A stretch of DNA of 64,000 bases from Hippophae tibetana. Its lineage: Eukaryota; Streptophyta; Magnoliopsida; Rosales; Elaeagnaceae. Positions 40,048-52,052 of the stretch are shown here, one piece after another. The position numbers were made by a program, and so were the translations under genes. The first letter of the stretch is position 1. Each line of letters begins with the position of its first letter. Below the pieces are notes generated by a model, which ran no database searches, was not told the origin of the DNA, and worked only from the letters and a program-made list of their open reading frames with translations. Location of the stretch: assembly GCA_037013495.1 (NCBI GenBank), contig CM072801.1, forward strand, positions 102,865,816-102,929,815, written 5' to 3'.

Positions 40048-40701
40048 ATGACAATTAAATCTAAAGAAAACAAAAGTCTTGTAGAAAATATTTGTTTCTT
40101 TAATTGGGATTTGGAACCAAAAAATGAAAAAAACAATAAAATGGAAAATTTCATTAAATCTAAAATTAAAAAAAAGATATTTTAAGATAAATATCCTATT
40201 TTGGGCGACCAAGGCTTCGATACAAAATGATACAGATCCTTTATGCGAAAATATTTGGAACCCTTGAACTCACAGGAATGAGAAGTATGGAATTGCTAAT
40301 AACATGGTTATTATGATCAAATTGGAGCAATACAGAACAAGAATAGAAAACCATGCAAGAAGGTGCGATCAAACTATAAGACGTAGGAAAGTAGTGTAAG
40401 CGATTTAATTTGGGTTCTAAAACGTGGATAACTGAACTATTATTTCCTTCATGTTTTTGCAAATAGAAATAAGCTTTGATTTGATATATTATAATAGTCA
40501 TTTGGATACAGGAGTTAAAAGTTATAACAGTTTAAAGATACAATCCCAATAAATAATTTCTTTTTTTTAAACTTCGAACTGCAGAAATTTTGTGGTTTTT
40601 TATTCAGGAACAAAGATAGGTTGAACACTGAAAAAAAAGAACAGGAAGAGGATAGAGTGAATTAAAAGAAGAGTAAGCAATGCAATGCAAATAATAAAAT
40701 A
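40048..40701 (+). repeat. Short 654-bp monomer (unit 48)
   Basis: Short form 1, with the same single-subrepeat structure and the same AAAAAATGAAAAAAAC and CGATACAAAATG variants as the short unit 2,361 bp upstream. It opens the first copy of the five-monomer block. Confidence 0.92.
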
Positions 40702-42409
40702 ATGACAATTAAATCTAAAGAAAACAAAAGTCTTGTAGAAAATATTTGTTTCTTTAATTGGGATTTTGAACCAAAGAATGCAAAAAACAATATAATGGAA
40801 AATTTTATTAATTCTAAAATTCAAAAAATAAAACAAAGAAGAGGAAAATGTTATAGTGATTTAAAAGAAAAGTACGTAATGAAATGCAAATAAGAAAATA
40901 ATGTCAACAAAATCTAAAGAAAACAAAAGACTTGTAGAAAATATTTGTTTCTTTAATTGTGATTTGGAACAAAAGAATGCAAAAACCAATAAAATGGAAA
41001 ATTTCATTAAATCTAAAATTAAAAAAAAGATAATTTAAGATAAATATCCTATTTTGGGCGACCACGGCTTCGATACCAAATGATACAGATCCTTTATGCG
41101 AAAATATTTGGAACCCATGAACTCACAGGAATGAGAAGTATGGAATTGCTAATAACATGGTTATTATGATCAAATTGGAGCAATAAAGAACAAGAATAGA
41201 AAACCATGCAAGAAGGTGCGAGAAAACTATAAGACGTAGGAAAGTAGTGTAAGCGATGGAATTTGGGATCTAAAAGGTGGATAACTGAACTATTGTTTCC
41301 TTCATGTTTTTGTAAATCGAAATAAGCTTTGATTTGATATATTATAATAGTCATTTGGATACAGGAGTTAAAAGTTATAACAGTTTAAAGATACAATCCC
41401 AATAAATAATTTCTTTTTTTTAAACTACGAACTGCAGAAATTTTGTGGTTTTTTATTCAGGAACAAAGATAGGTTGAACACTGAAAAAAAAGAACAGGAA
41501 GAGGATAGAGTGAATTAAAAGAAGAGTAAGCAATGCAATGCAAATAATAAAATAATGACAATTAAATCTAAAGAAAACAAAAGTCTTGTAGAAAATATTT
41601 GTTTCTTTAATTGGGATTTGGAACCAAAGAATGCAAAAAACAATATAATGGAAAATTTTATTAATTCTAAAATTCAAAAAATAAAACAAAGAAGAGGAAA
41701 ATGTTATAGTGATTTAAAAGAAAAGTACGTAATGAAATGCAAATAAGAAAATAATGTCAACAAAATCTAAAGAAAACAAAAGACTTGTAGAAAATATTTG
41801 TTTCTTTAATTGTGATTTGGAACAAAAGAATGCAAAAACCAATAAAATGGAAAATTTCATTATATCTAAAATTAAAAAAAAAGATAATTTAAGATAAATA
41901 TCCTATTTTGGGCGACCACGGCTTCGATACCAAATGATACAGATCCTTTATGCGAAAATATTTGGAACCCATGAACTCACAGGAATGAGAAGTATGGAAT
42001 TGCTAATAACATGGTTATTATGATCAAATTGGAGCAATAAAGAACAAGAATAGAAAACCATGCAAGAAGGTGCGAGAAAACTATAAGACGTAGGAAAGTA
42101 GTGTAAGCGATGGAATTTGGGATCTGAAAGGTGGATAACTGAACTATTGTTTCCTTCATGTTTTTGTAAATCGAAATAAGCTTTGATTTGATATATTATA
42201 ATAGTCATTTGGATACAGGAGTTAAAAGTTATAACAGTTTAAAGATACAATCCCAATAAATAATTTCTTTTTTTTAAACTACGAACTGTAGAAATTTTGT
42301 GGTTTTTTATTCAGGAACAAAGATAGGTTGAACACTGAAAAAAAAAGAACAGGAAGAGGATAGAGTGAATTAAAAGAAGAGTAAGCAATGCAATGCAAAT
42401 AATAAAATA
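40702..42409 (+). repeat. Monomers 49-50, type II pair
   Basis: Starts are 40702 and 41555. Unit 50 has TTTCATTATATC in subrepeat a' near 41860 and GGGATCTGAAAGG. The ATTATATC change is repeated only at about 45729, exactly 3,869 bp later. Confidence 0.88.
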
Positions 42410-43063
42410 ATGACAATTAAATCTAAAGAAAACAAAAGTCTTGTAGAAAATATTTGTTTCTTTAATTGGGATTTGGAACCAAAGAATGCAAAAAACAATA
42501 AAATGGAAAATTTCATTAAATCTAAAATTAAAAAAAAGATATTTTAAGATAAATATCCTATTTTGGGCGACCAAGGCTTCGATACCAAATGATACAGATC
42601 CTTTATGCGAAAATATTTGGAACCCTTGAACTCACAGGAATGAGAAGTATGGAATTGCTAATAACATGGTTATTATGATCAAATTGGAGCAATACAGAAC
42701 AAGAATAGAAAACCATGCAAGAAGGTGCGATCAAACTATAAGACGTAGGAAAGTAGTGTAAGCGATTTAATTTGGGTTCTAAAACATGGATAACTGAACT
42801 ATTGTTTCCTTCATGTTTTTGCAAATAGAAATATGCTTTGATTTGATATATTATAATAGTCATTTGGATACAGGAGTTAAAAGTTATAACAGTTTAAAGA
42901 TACAATCCCAATAAATAATTTCTTTTTTTTAAACTTCGAACTGCAGAAATTTTGTGGTTTTTTATTCAGGAACAAAGATAGGTTGAACACTGAAAAAAAA
43001 GAACAGGAAGAGGATAGAGTGAATTAAAAGAAGAGTAAGCAATGCAATGCAAATAATAAAATA
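42410..43063 (+). repeat. Short 654-bp monomer (unit 51)
   Basis: Short form 2. The a-to-a' switch is again inside CAATA (about 42496-42500), but the flanking sequence is the standard GAATGCAAAAAACAATA. Its downstream half has AAAACATGG and a HindIII-killing ATATGCTTTG. The preceding flank has GAACTGTAG. Confidence 0.92.
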
Positions 43064-43916
43064 ATGACAATTAAATCTAAAGAAAACAAAAGTCTTGTAG
43101 AAAATATTTGTTTCTTTAATTGGGATTTTGAACCAAAGAATGCAAAAAACAATATAATGGAAAATTTTATTAATTCTAAAATTCAAAAAATAAAACAAAG
43201 AAGAGGAAAATGTTATAGTGATTTAAAAGAAAAGTACGTAATGAAATGCAAATAAGAAAATAATGTCAACAAAATCTAAAGAAAACAAAAGACTTGTAGA
43301 AAATATTTGTTTCTTTAATTGTGATTTGGAACAAAAGAATGCAAAAACCAATAAAATGGAAAATTTCATTAAATCTAAAATTAAAAAAAAGATAATTTAA
43401 GATAAATATCCTATTTTGGGCGACCACGGCTTCGATACCAAATGATACAGATCCTTTATGCGAAAATATTTGGAACCCATGAACTCACAGGAATGAGAAG
43501 TATGGAATTGCTAATAACATGGTTATTATGATAAAATTGGAGCAATAAAGAACAAGAATAGAAAACCATGCAAGAAGGTGCGAGAAAACTATAAGACGTA
43601 GGAAAGTAGTGTAAGCGATGGAATTTGGGATCTAAAAGGTGGATAACTGAACTATTGTTTCCTTCATGTTTTTGTAAATCGAAATAAGCTTTGATTTGAT
43701 ATATTATAATAGTCATTTGGATACAGGAGTTAAAAGTTATAACAGTTTAAAGATACAATCCCAATAAATAATTTCTTTTTTTTAAACTACGAACTGCAGA
43801 AATTTTGTGGTTTTTTATTCAGGAACAAAGATAGGTTGAACACTGAAAAAAAAGAACAGGAAGAGGATAGAGTGAATTAAAAGAAGAGTAGGCAATGCAA
43901 TGCAAATAATAAAATA
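43064..43916 (+). repeat. Monomer 52, type II
   Basis: A full-length 853-bp unit with the private variant TATGATAAAATTGG near 43527, where others have TATGATCAAATTGG. The variant recurs only at about 47396, 3,869 bp later. Confidence 0.88.
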
Positions 43917-44570
43917 ATGACAATTAAATCTAAAGAAAACAAAAGTCTTGTAGAAAATATTTGTTTCTTTAATTGGGATTTGGAACCAAAAAATGAAAAA
44001 AACAATAAAATGGAAAATTTCATTAAATCTAAAATTAAAAAAAAGATATTTTAAGATAAATATCCTATTTTGGGCGACCAAGGCTTCGATACAAAATGAT
44101 ACAGATCCTTTATGCGAAAATATTTGGAACCCTTGAACTCACAGGAATGAGAAGTATGGAATTGCTAATAACATGGTTATTATGATCAAATTGGAGCAAT
44201 ACAGAACAAGAATAGAAAACCATGCAAGAAGGTGCGATCAAACTATAAGACGTAGGAAAGTAGTGTAAGCGATTTAATTTGGGTTCTAAAACGTGGATAA
44301 CTGAACTATTATTTCCTTCATGTTTTTGCAAATAGAAATAAGCTTTGATTTGATATATTATAATAGTCATTTGGATACAGGAGTTAAAAGTTATAACAGT
44401 TTAAAGATACAATCCCAATAAATAATTTCTTTTTTTTAAACTTCGAACTGCAGAAATTTTGTGGTTTTTTATTCAGGAACAAAGATAGGTTGAACACTGA
44501 AAAAAAAGAACAGGAAGAGGATAGAGTGAATTAAAAGAAGAGTAAGCAATGCAATGCAAATAATAAAATA
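43917..44570 (+). repeat. Short 654-bp monomer (unit 53)
   Basis: Short form 1, matching units 45 and 48 in all the markers I checked, including AGAGTAGGCAATG upstream and CTATTATTTCC downstream. It opens the second copy of the five-monomer block. Confidence 0.92.
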
Positions 44571-46278
44571 ATGACAATTAAATCTAAAGAAAACAAAAGT
44601 CTTGTAGAAAATATTTGTTTCTTTAATTGGGATTTTGAACCAAAGAATGCAAAAAACAATATAATGGAAAATTTTATTAATTCTAAAATTCAAAAAATAA
44701 AACAAAGAAGAGGAAAATGTTATAGTGATTTAAAAGAAAAGTACGTAATGAAATGCAAATAAGAAAATAATGTCAACAAAATCTAAAGAAAACAAAAGAC
44801 TTGTAGAAAATATTTGTTTCTTTAATTGTGATTTGGAACAAAAGAATGCAAAAACCAATAAAATGGAAAATTTCATTAAATCTAAAATTAAAAAAAAGAT
44901 AATTTAAGATAAATATCCTATTTTGGGCGACCACGGCTTCGATACCAAATGATACAGATCCTTTATGCGAAAATATTTGGAACCCATGAACTCACAGGAA
45001 TGAGAAGTATGGAATTGCTAATAACATGGTTATTATGATCAAATTGGAGCAATAAAGAACAAGAATAGAAAACCATGCAAGAAGGTGCGAGAAAACTATA
45101 AGACGTAGGAAAGTAGTGTAAGCGATGGAATTTGGGATCTAAAAGGTGGATAACTGAACTATTGTTTCCTTCATGTTTTTGTAAATCGAAATAAGCTTTG
45201 ATTTGATATATTATAATAGTCATTTGGATACAGGAGTTAAAAGTTATAACAGTTTAAAGATACAATCCCAATAAATAATTTCTTTTTTTTAAACTACGAA
45301 CTGCAGAAATTTTGTGGTTTTTTATTCAGGAACAAAGATAGGTTGAACACTGAAAAAAAAGAACAGGAAGAGGATAGAGTGAATTAAAAGAAGAGTAAGC
45401 AATGCAATGCAAATAATAAAATAATGACAATTAAATCTAAAGAAAACAAAAGTCTTGTAGAAAATATTTGTTTCTTTAATTGGGATTTGGAACCAAAGAA
45501 TGCAAAAAACAATATAATGGAAAATTTTATTAATTCTAAAATTCAAAAAATAAAACAAAGAAGAGGAAAATGTTATAGTGATTTAAAAGAAAAGTACGTA
45601 ATGAAATGCAAATAAGAAAATAATGTCAACAAAATCTAAAGAAAACAAAAGACTTGTAGAAAATATTTGTTTCTTTAATTGTGATTTGGAACAAAAGAAT
45701 GCAAAAACCAATAAAATGGAAAATTTCATTATATCTAAAATTAAAAAAAAAGATAATTTAAGATAAATATCCTATTTTGGGCGACCACGGCTTCGATACC
45801 AAATGATACAGATCCTTTATGCGAAAATATTTGGAACCCATGAACTCACAGGAATGAGAAGTATGGAATTGCTAATAACATGGTTATTATGATCAAATTG
45901 GAGCAATAAAGAACAAGAATAGAAAACCATGCAAGAAGGTGCGAGAAAACTATAAGACGTAGGAAAGTAGTGTAAGCGATGGAATTTGGGATCTGAAAGG
46001 TGGATAACTGAACTATTGTTTCCTTCATGTTTTTGTAAATCGAAATAAGCTTTGATTTGATATATTATAATAGTCATTTGGATACAGGAGTTAAAAGTTA
46101 TAACAGTTTAAAGATACAATCCCAATAAATAATTTCTTTTTTTTAAACTACGAACTGTAGAAATTTTGTGGTTTTTTATTCAGGAACAAAGATAGGTTGA
46201 ACACTGAAAAAAAAAGAACAGGAAGAGGATAGAGTGAATTAAAAGAAGAGTAAGCAATGCAATGCAAATAATAAAATA
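44571..46278 (+). repeat. Monomers 54-55, type II pair
   Basis: Starts are 44571 and 45424. They are the counterparts of units 49-50 at 3,869 bp, with the same TTTCATTATATC and GGGATCTGAAAGG variants. Confidence 0.88.
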
Positions 46279-46932
46279 ATGACAATTAAATCTAAAGAAA
46301 ACAAAAGTCTTGTAGAAAATATTTGTTTCTTTAATTGGGATTTGGAACCAAAGAATGCAAAAAACAATAAAATGGAAAATTTCATTAAATCTAAAATTAA
46401 AAAAAAGATATTTTAAGATAAATATCCTATTTTGGGCGACCAAGGCTTCGATACCAAATGATACAGATCCTTTATGCGAAAATATTTGGAACCCTTGAAC
46501 TCACAGGAATGAGAAGTATGGAATTGCTAATAACATGGTTATTATGATCAAATTGGAGCAATACAGAACAAGAATAGAAAACCATGCAAGAAGGTGCGAT
46601 CAAACTATAAGACGTAGGAAAGTAGTGTAAGCGATTTAATTTGGGTTCTAAAACATGGATAACTGAACTATTGTTTCCTTCATGTTTTTGCAAATAGAAA
46701 TATGCTTTGATTTGATATATTATAATAGTCATTTGGATACAGGAGTTAAAAGTTATAACAGTTTAAAGATACAATCCCAATAAATAATTTCTTTTTTTTA
46801 AACTTCGAACTGCAGAAATTTTGTGGTTTTTTATTCAGGAACAAAGATAGGTTGAACACTGAAAAAAAAGAACAGGAAGAGGATAGAGTGAATTAAAAGA
46901 AGAGTAAGCAATGCAATGCAAATAATAAAATA
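46279..46932 (+). repeat. Short 654-bp monomer (unit 56)
   Basis: Short form 2, the counterpart of unit 51. It shares GAACTGTAG, AAAACATGG and ATATGCTTTG with that unit. Confidence 0.92.
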
Positions 46933-48638
46933 ATGACAATTAAATCTAAAGAAAACAAAAGTCTTGTAGAAAATATTTGTTTCTTTAATTGGGATTTTGA
47001 ACCAAAGAATGCAAAAAACAATATAATGGAAAATTTTATTAATTCTAAAATTCAAAAAATAAAACAAAGAAGAGGAAAATGTTATAGTGATTTAAAAGAA
47101 AAGTACGTAATGAAATGCAAATAAGAAAATAATGTCAACAAAATCTAAAGAAAACAAAAGACTTGTAGAAAATATTTGTTTCTTTAATTGTGATTTGGAA
47201 CAAAAGAATGCAAAAACCAATAAAATGGAAAATTTCATTAAATCTAAAATTAAAAAAAAGATAATTTAAGATAAATATCCTATTTTGGGCGACCACGGCT
47301 TCGATACCAAATGATACAGATCCTTTATGCGAAAATATTTGGAACCCATGAACTCACAGGAATGAGAAGTATGGAATTGCTAATAACATGGTTATTATGA
47401 TAAAATTGGAGCAATAAAGAACAAGAATAGAAAACCATGCAAGAAGGTGCGAGAAAACTATAAGACGTAGGAAAGTAGTGTAAGCGATGGAATTTGGGAT
47501 CTAAAAGGTGGATAACTGAACTATTGTTTCCTTCATGTTTTTGTAAATCGAAATAAGCTTTGATTTGATATATTATAATAGTCATTTGGATACAGGAGTT
47601 AAAAGTTATAACAGTTTAAAGATACAATCCCAATAAATAATTTCTTTTTTTTAAACTACGAACTGCAGAAATTTTGTGGTTTTTTATTCAGGAACAAAGA
47701 TAGGTTGAACACTGAAAAAAAAGAACAGGAAGAGGATAGAGTGAATTAAAAGAAGAGTAAGCAATTCAATGCAAATAATAAAATAATGACAATTAAATCT
47801 AAAGAAAACAAAAGTCTTGTAAAAAATATTTGTTTCTTTAATTGGGATTTGGAACCAAAGAATGCAAAAAACAATATAATGGAAAATTTTATTAATTCTA
47901 AAATTCAAAAAATAAAACAAAGAAGTGGAAAATGTTATAGTGATTTAAAAGAAAAGTACGTAATGAAATGCAAATAAGAAAATAATGTCAACAAAATCTA
48001 AAGAAAACAAAAGACTTGTAGAAAATATTTGTTTCTTTAATTGTGATTTGGAACAAAAGAATGCAAAAACCAATAAAATGGAAAATTTCATTAAATCTAA
48101 AATTAAAAAAAAGATAATTTAAGATAAATATCCTATTTTGGGTGACCACGGCTTCGATACCAAATGATACAGATCCTTTATGCGAAAATATTTGGAACCC
48201 ATGAACTCACAGGAATGAGAAGTATGGAATTGCTAATAACATGGTTATTATGATCAAATTGGAGCAATAAAGAACAAGAATAGAAAACCATGCAAGAAGG
48301 TGCGAGAAAACTATAAGACGTAGGAAAGTAGTGTAAGCGATGGAATTTGGGATCTGAAAGGTGGATAACTGAACTATTGTTTCCTTCATGTTTTTGTAAA
48401 TCGAAATAAGCTTTGATTTGATATATTATAATAGTCATTTGGATACAGGAGTTAAAAGTTATAACAGTTTAAAGATACAATCCCAATAAATAATTTCTTT
48501 TTTTTAAACTACGAACTGCAGAAATTTTGTGGTTTTTTATTCAGGAACAAAGATAGGTTGAACACTGAAAAAAAAGAACAGGAAGAGGATAGAGTGAATT
48601 AAAAGAAGAGTAAGCAATGCAATGCAAATAATAAAATA
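46933..48638 (+). repeat. Monomers 57-58, type II
   Basis: Starts are 46933 and 47786. Unit 57 repeats the TATGATAAAATTGG variant of unit 52 and closes the second five-monomer block. Unit 58 breaks the pattern: it has GCAATTCAATGC, CTTGTAAAAAATATT, AGAAGTGGAAAATG and GGGTGACCACGG. It also has GGGATCTGAAAGG like units 47, 50 and 55. Confidence 0.87.
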
Positions 48639-51600
48639 ATGACAATTAAATCTAAAGAAAACAAAAGTCTTGTAGAAAATATTTGTTTCTTTAATTGGGA
48701 TTTGGAACCAAAGAATGCAAAAAACAATATAATGGAAAATTTTATTAATTCTAAAATTCAAAAAATAAAACAAAGAAGAGGAAAATGTTATAGTGATTTA
48801 AAAGAAAAGTACGTAATGAAATGCAAATAAGAAAATAATGTCAACAAAATCTAAAGAAAACAAAAGACTTGTAGAAAATATTTGTTTCTTTAATTGTGAT
48901 TTGGAACAAAAGAATGCAAAAACCAATAAAATGGAAAATTTCATTAAATCTAAAATTAAAAAAAAGATAATTTAAGATAAATATCCTATTTTGGGCGACC
49001 ACGGCTTCGATACCAAATGATACAGATCCTTTATGCGAAAATATTTGGAACCCATGAACTCACAGGAATGAGAAGTATGGAATTGCTAATAACATGGTTA
49101 TTATGATCAAATTAGAGCAATAAAGAACAAGAATAGAAAACCATGCAAGAAGGTGCGAGAAAACTATAAGACGTAGGAAAGTAATGTAAGCGATGGAATT
49201 TGGGTTCTAAAAGGTGGATAACTGAATTATTGTTTCCTTCATGTTTTTGTAAATCGAAATAAGCTTTGATTTGATATATTATAATAGTCATTTGGATACA
49301 GGAGTTAAAAGTTATAACAGTTTAAAGATACAATCCCAATAAATAATTTCTTTTTTTTTAACTACGAACTCCAGAAATTTTGTGGTTTTTTATTTAGAAA
49401 CAAAGATAGGTTGAACACTGAAAAAAAAGAACAGGAAGAGGATAGAGTGAATTAAAAGAAGAGTAAGAAATGCAATGCAAATAAGAAAATAATGAAAATT
49501 AAATCTAAAGAAAACAAAAGTGTTGTAGAAAATATTTGTTTCTTTAATTGGGATTTGGAACCAAAGAATGCAAAAAACAATATAATGGAAAATTTTATTA
49601 ATTCCAAAATTTAAAAAATAAAACAAAGAAGAGGAAAATGATATAGTGATTTAAAATAAAAGTACGCAATGAAATGCAAATAAGAAAATAATGTCAACAA
49701 AATCTAAAGAAAACAAAAGACTTGTAGAAAATATTTGTTTCTTTAATTGTGATTTGGAACAAAAGAATGCAAAAACCAATAAAATGGAAAATTTCATTAA
49801 ATCTAAAATTAAAAAAAAGATATTTTAAGATAAATATCCTATTTTGGGCGACCACGGCTTCGAAACCAAATGATACAGATCCTTTATGCGAAAATATTTG
49901 GAACCCATGAACTCACAGGAATGAGAAGTATGGAATTGCTAAGAACATGCTTAATATGATCAAATTGGAACAATAATGAAGAAGAATAGAAAACCATGCA
50001 AGAAGGTGCGATCAAACTATAAGACGTAGGAAAGTAGTGTAAACGATGGAATTTGGGTTCTAAAACGTGGATAACTGAACTATTGTTTCCTTCATGTTTT
50101 TGCAAATAGAAATAAGCTTTGGTTTGATATATTATAATAGTAATTTGGATACAGGAGTTAAAAGTTATAATAGTTTAAAGACACAATCCCAATAAATAAT
50201 TTCTTTTTTTTAAACTACGAACTCCAAAAATTTTGTGGTTTTTTAATCAGGAACAAACATAGGTTGAACACTGAAAAAAAAGAACAGGAAAATGATAGAG
50301 TGAATTAAAAGAAGAGTAAGAAATGCAATGCAAATAAGAAAATAATGACAATTAAATCTAAAGAAAACAAAACTCTTGTAGAAAATAGTTGTTTCTTTAA
50401 TTGGGATTTGGAACCAAAGAATGCAAAAAACAATATAATGGAAAATTTTATTAATTCCAAAATTTAAAAAATAAAACAAAGAAGAGGAAAATGATATAGT
50501 GATTTAAAAGAAAAGTACGCAATGAAATGCAAATAAGAAAATAATGTCAACAAAATCTAAAGAAAACAAAAGACTTGTAGAACATATTTGTTTTCTTTAA
50601 TTGTGATTTGGAACAAAAGAATGCAAAAACCAATAAAATGGAAAATTTCATTAAATCTAAAATTAAAAAAAAGATATTTTAAGATAAATATCCTATTTTG
50701 GGCGACCACGGCTTCGATACCAAATGATACAGATCCTTTATGCGAAAATATTTGGAACCCTTGAACTCACAGGAATGAGAAGTATGGAATTGCTAATAAC
50801 ATGGTTATTATGATCAAATTGGAGCAATAAAGACCAATAATAGAAAACCATGTAAGAAGGTGCGATCAAACTATAAGACGTTGGAAAGTAGTGTAAGCGA
50901 TGGAATTTGGTTTCTAAAACGTGGATAACTGAACTATTGTTTCCTTCATGTTTTTGCAAATAGAAATAAGCTTTGGTTTGATATATTATAATAGTCATTT
51001 GGATACAGGAGTTAAAAGTTATAACAGTTTAAAGATACAATCCCAATAAATAATTTCTTTTTTTTAAACTACGAACTCCAGAAATTTTGTGGTTTTTTAT
51101 TTAGAAACAAAGATAGGTTGAACACTGAAAAAAAAGAACAGGAAGAGGATAGAGTGAATTAAAAGAAGAGTAAGCAATGCAATGCTAATAATAAAATAAT
51201 GACAATTAAATCTAAAGAAAACAAAAGTCTTGTAGAAAATATTTGTTTCTTTAATTGGGATTTGGAACAAAAGAATGCAAAAAACAATATAATGGAAAAT
51301 TTTATTAATTCTAAAATTCAAAAAATAAAACAAAGAAGAGGAAAATGTTATAGTGATTTAAAAGAAAAGTACGTAATGAAATGCAAATAAGAAAATAATG
51401 TCAACAAAATCTAAAGAAAACAAAAGACTTGTAGAAAATATTTGTTTCTTTAATTGTGATTTGGAACAAAAGAATGCAAAAACCAATAAAATGGAAAATT
51501 TCATTAAATCTAAAATTAAAAAAAAAGATATTTTAAGATAAATATCCTATTTTGGGCGACCACGGCTTCGATACCAAATGATACAGATCCTTTATGCGAA

Positions 51601-52052
51601 AATATTTGGAACCCATGAACTCACAGGAATGAGAAGTATGGAATTGCTAATAACATGGTTATTATGATCAAATTGGAGCAATAAAGAACAAGAATAGAAA
51701 ACCATGCAAGAAGGTGCGAGAAAACTATAAGACGTAGGAAAGTAGTGTAAGCGATGGAATTTGGGTTCTAAAAGGTGGATAACTGAACTATTGTTTCCTT
51801 CATGTTTTTGTAAATCGAAATAAGCTTTGATTTGATATATTATAATAGTCATTTGGATACAGGAGTTAAAAGTTATAACAGTTTAAAGATACAATCCCAA
51901 TAAATAATTTCTTTTATTTAAACTACGAACTCCTGAAATTTTGTGGTTTTTTATTCAGGTACAAGGATGGGTTGAACACTGAAAAAAAAGAACAGGAGGA
52001 GGATAGAGTGAATTAAAAGAAGAGTAAGCAATGCAATGCAAATAATAAAATA
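48639..52052 (+). repeat. Monomers 59-62, types I-III-V-I
   Basis: Starts are 48639, 49492, 50345 and 51199. Private changes become more frequent from here to the right. Unit 59 has AAATTAGAGC and CTGAATTATTG. Unit 60 has ATGAAAATTAAA and CGAAACCAAATG. Unit 61 has ACAAACATAGG, AGTTGTTTC, GACCAATAATAG and CATGTAAGAAGG, the last of which defines type V. Unit 62 returns to type I. Confidence 0.85.

Larger units (their letters stand above)
39946..43814 (+). repeat. Five-monomer higher-order repeat, copy 1 (3,869 bp)
   Basis: The order is short form 1, full (TTTTGAACC), full (TTTGGAACC), short form 2, full (GATAAAATTGG). The length fits three full plus two short monomers. The homologous unit begins again at 43815. 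Sequence to the left (unit 47) does not match the end of copy 1 (unit 52), which places the boundary near 39946. Confidence 0.9.
43815..47683 (+). repeat. Five-monomer higher-order repeat, copy 2 (3,869 bp)
   Basis: A tandem copy of the preceding block. Every private marker I checked is present at +3,869 bp: CTATTATTTCC, TTATATCTAAAA, GAACTGTAG, AAAACATGG, ATATGCTTTG and GATAAAATTGG. After 47684 the next expected short monomer is absent and a full-length unit follows. So there are two copies only. Confidence 0.9.
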
